The position numbers were made by a program, and so were the translations under genes. A stretch of DNA of 10,520 bases from JAIVGV01 sp035295985 (GTDB lineage Bacteria; Acidobacteriota; Blastocatellia; Pyrinomonadales; Pyrinomonadaceae), in NCBI GenBank assembly GCA_035295985.1, contig DATHBT010000211.1:1-10520 (forward strand), in the 5' to 3' direction. This document shows positions 8,143 through 10,520 of this stretch, in pieces. Below the pieces are notes generated by a model. It did no database searches and was not told where the DNA came from. It saw only the letters and a list, made by a program, of their open reading frames with translations. Each line of letters opens with the position of its first letter. Within the stretch, counting starts at the first letter, position 1.

Positions 8143-8245
8143 AGTGATGAGTGATGAGTGATGAGTAAGAAGGCTGTTAGCTGTTAGCCAGAAAGTTTCT
8201 TTACTCATCACTCACCACTCATCACTCATCACTGAGTCACTGAGT
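8143..8245. repeat. AGTGATG heptamer inverted repeat with nested AGCTGTT copies
   Basis: Starting at the base after the roadblock stop, 8143-8168 holds three AGTGATG units plus AGTAA. The inverse complement lies at 8201-8226, giving a 26-bp stem with one mismatch (8154/8215), and the array continues to 8233. The 32-base loop contains GGCTGTTAGCTGTTAGCC (8172-8189), the same heptamer family as at 5050-5187. Then CACTGAGT occurs twice in tandem (8230-8245), ending 3 bases before the mglA start. The transcript of the pair would carry a long stem-loop between the two reading frames. Confidence 0.9.
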
Positions 8246-8248
8246 GCC

Positions 8249-8833
8249 ATGACCTTCATCAATTACGCATCGCGGGAGATCAACTGCAAGATCGTCTATT
8301 ACGGGCCGGGCCTGTGCGGGAAGACGACCAACTTGCAGTACATCTACGACTCGACGGCCGCCGGCTCGAAGGGCAAACTCATCAGCCTCGCGACTGAGAC
8401 CGACCGCACGCTCTTCTTCGACTTCATGCCGCTCGAACTCGGATCGGTGCGCGGCTTCAAGACGCGCTTCCACCTCTACACCGTGCCGGGTCAGGTCTTC
8501 TACGACGCCTCGCGCAAGCTCATCCTCAAGGGCGTGGACGGCGTGGTCTTCGTCGCCGACTCGCAGGAGGAGCGCATGGACGCCAACATCGAGTCGCTCT
8601 ACAACCTGGAAGAGAATTTGAAGGCGAACGGCTACGATCTGGCGAAAATCCCCTACGTGTTGCAACTGAACAAGCGCGACCTGCCCAGCGCCATCCCTGC
8701 CGCCGAACTCATCGCCGAACTCCGCCGCCGCGACGAGGACGTGCACGAGGCGGTCGCCTCCACAGGCGTCGGCGTATTCGACACCCTGAAGTCAGTCGCC
8801 AAGCAAGTCCTGACAGAGTTGCGGAAGTCTTAA
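8249..8833 (+). CDS. mglA: MglA-family small Ras-like GTPase
   Basis: A 194-residue GTPase closely matching Myxococcus MglA in length and landmarks. The P-loop is GPGLCGKT (19-26). Switch I includes ATETDRTLFFDF with Arg53, the residue described as the intrinsic arginine finger in MglA. The PM3 motif is TVPGQ (78-82), with Thr78 in place of the usual Asp and catalytic Gln82 retained. The base-recognition motif is NKRD (141-144), and the final guanine-contact region is EAVASTGVG (167-175). MglA proteins set front-rear polarity for motility or type IV pili, and in non-motile bacteria may control other polar or surface processes. The upstream roadblock gene should encode its regulator. No lipidation site or membrane helix is seen. 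The start at 8249 has no good Shine-Dalgarno, because tandem repeats fill the 106-base junction; translation may depend on coupling or on the hairpin. Confidence 0.95.
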   Translation: MTFINYASREINCKIVYYGPGLCGKTTNLQYIYDSTAAGSKGKLISLATETDRTLFFDFMPLELGSVRGFKTRFHLYTVPGQVFYDASRKLILKGVDGVVFVADSQEERMDANIESLYNLEENLKANGYDLAKIPYVLQLNKRDLPSAIPAAELIAELRRRDEDVHEAVASTGVGVFDTLKSVAKQVLTELRKS

Positions 8834-8897
8834 ACGGTAGGGAGTGAATCGCGGCGGCCGGCGCTACGCGCGACGCTGGTTCGCGCCGCCCGAAGCT

Positions 8898-8935
8898 GGT
8901 CTCCGAGACCGTCCCGCCTGACGCCTCACGGCGGG
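8898..8935. terminator. Hairpins between convergent mglA and the TPR regulator
   Basis: Two stems lie in the 115-base convergent gap: GGTCT/AGACC (8898-8902 with 8906-8910) and CCCGCC/GGCGGG (8913-8918 with 8930-8935). They are placed where both transcripts should end, but neither has a T-run. They may be bidirectional end structures. Confidence 0.3.
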
Positions 8936-8948
8936 CTATTCAGACGCC

Positions 8949-10421
8949 TTATTTGATGCGGATGATGCTGCGCCTGCGCGGGACGGCGGGCTTGCGCGCG
9001 GCGAGCAGTTGCCGGTGGCGCGCCTGCAACATGTGCGAGAGCGACTGGTGCTTGAGGCCGAGCCGCCGGGCCGCGCGCGCGACGCTGCCGCTCTCCTCTG
9101 CGAGCGCCTGCCGTATGAAACGCGCCTCGTAGGTGAGGACTGTGTGCGGCAGCGAGAACCCTTCGGGCAACTCGACGCCGCCCAGCCTCTCCATCACGAC
9201 GCGCGCGCACGCGCGCAGACGCGCCAGGTCTTCCGAGTCCTGCGTCCGCGCCAGCAGCTCGTCGGCGCGCCGGTAAGCCTCGTAAGTTTCGTCCGTCGGC
9301 AGCCGCCCCCGCCCGTGCTCCTCGACGAGCGTCAGCGCCGCGTGGCCCGCGCTCTCCGGCGCGCCCGCCACCTCCGCCGCCGTCATCGCCTCGCGCAGCG
9401 TAGCCACCGAGTCCTCGTGCTCGCCCAGCCGCGCCAGCACAATCCCCTGCACGACCAGCGCGTCCGCCAGCAGCGCCTGCCCGCCGGCCTCCCTGAGGGC
9501 GCGCACGGCCCCGCCGATCACGCCCTTCGCCTGCGCGTAACGCCCCTCGGCCACGAGCACGCGCGCGCGCGTCTCATCGACCTGGGCGACGACGCCGGAA
9601 TCGTTCAGGCGCGTGAAAATTCCGCGTGCGCGGTCGAGGTGCTCGTGCGCCTCGGCATGGCGTCCCAGTTTGTAGAGGAGGAAGGCGAGGTTGTTCAGGC
9701 TGGCGCCGCACAGCCAGTCGTGGCCTGCGCGCTCGTGGTGGTAGCTCGCGGCGGTGAACTCGATGATCGCCCGGTCTGCGTAGTCGAGGCCGTACTCGGC
9801 GTTAGACAGTTTGAGCAGGACTAGCGCACGCTGCCCGTGCCACTTGCCTTTCAGCACGTCGCCCGCGTTTTCGAAAACGGGTTCGGCCTCTTTGAGGAGA
9901 CTCCACGCTTCGTGGTAGCGGTGTGCGCTGATCTCGACGAGCGTCCGCCTGATTAAAATCCTCGCCCTCAACTCAGAGTCCGCTTCGGTCAGACCCCGCA
10001 GGGCTTCGGCGAACATCAGGCGCGCTTCGTCCAGAGAACCCAGTCGCCAGTAGCAGACGCCCAGTTCATACTTGGCCTCGGAGATTTTTGTTACCCGTCC
10101 GAGCGCCTCGAAAATTCTGAGGGCTTCGCTGAGCTGGTCTTTCGCCGCCTCCTGCGCCGAGGCGAGGCGCCGCGCGCTGCCGAACCGACCGTTGAGCGCG
10201 CCGCATTGCAGGAGCACTTCGCCCCGCGCCGCGTCGGAGAGACCTCCGAGCGCCGGGTACTCGCCCACGCCGCGCCAGAGCGGCCCTAATTTTTCGCGAG
10301 CCTCCTCGTAGTGCCCGCCGAAAATCAGTTCCGAGGCCTGCCGGCAGTTAAGTAAAACGCGCCCGTCGTCCGTTAAGTCAGAAGTGCCTATCAGTCCGAG
10401 GCGGCTATCTGTTAAATTCAT
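8949..10421 (-). CDS. TPR regulator with C-terminal Fis-type helix-turn-helix
   Basis: A 490-residue predicted cytosolic protein. Residues 25 to about 410 are a helical solenoid of TPR-like units, for example SEAKYELGVCYWRLGSLDEA (114-133), SLNNLAFLLYKLGRHAEAHE (241-260) and VVQGIVLARLGEHEDSVATL (323-342). Residues 431-472 match the Fis/NtrC C-terminal helix-turn-helix (YEARFIRQALAEESGSVARAARRLGL, then KHQSLSHMLQARH), followed by a basic tail, PRRRSIIRIK. There is no AAA+ or response-receiver domain, so it is not a sigma-54 activator. It is more likely a regulator whose TPR part senses a ligand or partner. The frame opens at GTG 10481 and also has ATG at 10442. I chose ATG 10421 because AAAGGG lies about 9 bases before it and because this leaves the dyad at 10443-10463 outside the gene. 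It converges on mglA. Confidence 0.85.
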   Translation of the reverse strand: MNLTDSRLGLIGTSDLTDDGRVLLNCRQASELIFGGHYEEAREKLGPLWRGVGEYPALGGLSDAARGEVLLQCGALNGRFGSARRLASAQEAAKDQLSEALRIFEALGRVTKISEAKYELGVCYWRLGSLDEARLMFAEALRGLTEADSELRARILIRRTLVEISAHRYHEAWSLLKEAEPVFENAGDVLKGKWHGQRALVLLKLSNAEYGLDYADRAIIEFTAASYHHERAGHDWLCGASLNNLAFLLYKLGRHAEAHEHLDRARGIFTRLNDSGVVAQVDETRARVLVAEGRYAQAKGVIGGAVRALREAGGQALLADALVVQGIVLARLGEHEDSVATLREAMTAAEVAGAPESAGHAALTLVEEHGRGRLPTDETYEAYRRADELLARTQDSEDLARLRACARVVMERLGGVELPEGFSLPHTVLTYEARFIRQALAEESGSVARAARRLGLKHQSLSHMLQARHRQLLAARKPAVPRRRSIIRIK

Positions 10422-10442
10422 GTGAGGCAGCCCTTTCCGCAT

Positions 10443-10463
10443 GTATGCAAAAATCTTGCATAC
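10443..10463. promoter_or_regulatory. Perfect 8-bp dyad upstream of the TPR/HTH gene
   Basis: GTATGCAA (10443-10450) and TTGCATAC (10456-10463) are exact inverse complements around a 5-base AT-rich centre. The dyad begins 22 bases before the preferred start codon. The AT-rich dyad stands out from GC-rich surroundings and looks like an operator, possibly for autoregulation by the adjacent helix-turn-helix protein. In RNA it could also form a hairpin just before the ribosome-binding site. I could not place a convincing promoter around it. Confidence 0.6.
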
Positions 10464-10520
10464 GCATTGAAACCGCCGCACCGATCATCCGGGGCGGCGG
10501 CAGGTCCTAGTTAGTTCCAT

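Overview
The window looks like chromosomal DNA of a GC-rich, non-proteobacterial Gram-negative. My best guess is Acidobacteriota, perhaps Blastocatellia. That rests on a linked roadblock/MglA pair, a TPR protein with a C-terminal Fis-type helix-turn-helix, heptamer tandem repeats between genes and a strong C/G bias at third codon positions. The taxonomic call is inference; no rRNA or other phylogenetic marker is present.

Layout from left to right. (1) At 23-1045 (minus) lies a four-helix membrane protein that looks like two SLATT/DUF4231-type 2TM units in tandem, with its own near-consensus promoter at 1157-1185. (2) A minus-strand cell-envelope cluster, read right to left, runs yvcK (6234-5191), glmU (5044-3491), a previously uncalled 56-residue two-helix membrane protein (3449-3279) and glmS (3250-1391). 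GlmS and GlmU supply the first and last steps of UDP-GlcNAc synthesis (glmM is not in the window), and YvcK belongs to a family known to bind UDP-GlcNAc, so supply and sensing of one metabolite sit together. (3) Upstream of yvcK, also on the minus strand, is a protein (7300-6371) with a 145-residue histone-H1-like Lys/Ala/Pro tail and C-terminal TPRs. (4) Divergent from it on the plus strand are a roadblock/LC7 protein (7660-8142) and an MglA-family small GTPase (8249-8833), a polarity-type switch pair. (5) Converging on that pair is a TPR regulator with a Fis-type helix-turn-helix (10421-8949), preceded by a perfect 8-bp dyad.

The most unusual non-coding structure is a set of 7-bp tandem repeats arranged as long inverted repeats that fill two gene-gene junctions: yvcK-glmU (unit AGCTGTT) and roadblock-mglA (unit AGTGATG, with AGCTGTT copies in the loop). 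In both cases the structure starts within a few bases of the upstream stop codon and reaches to within a few bases of the downstream start codon, which lacks a good Shine-Dalgarno sequence. The transcript there can fold into a stem of about 26-31 bp. I saw no tRNA, rRNA, CRISPR array, transposase or prophage gene.
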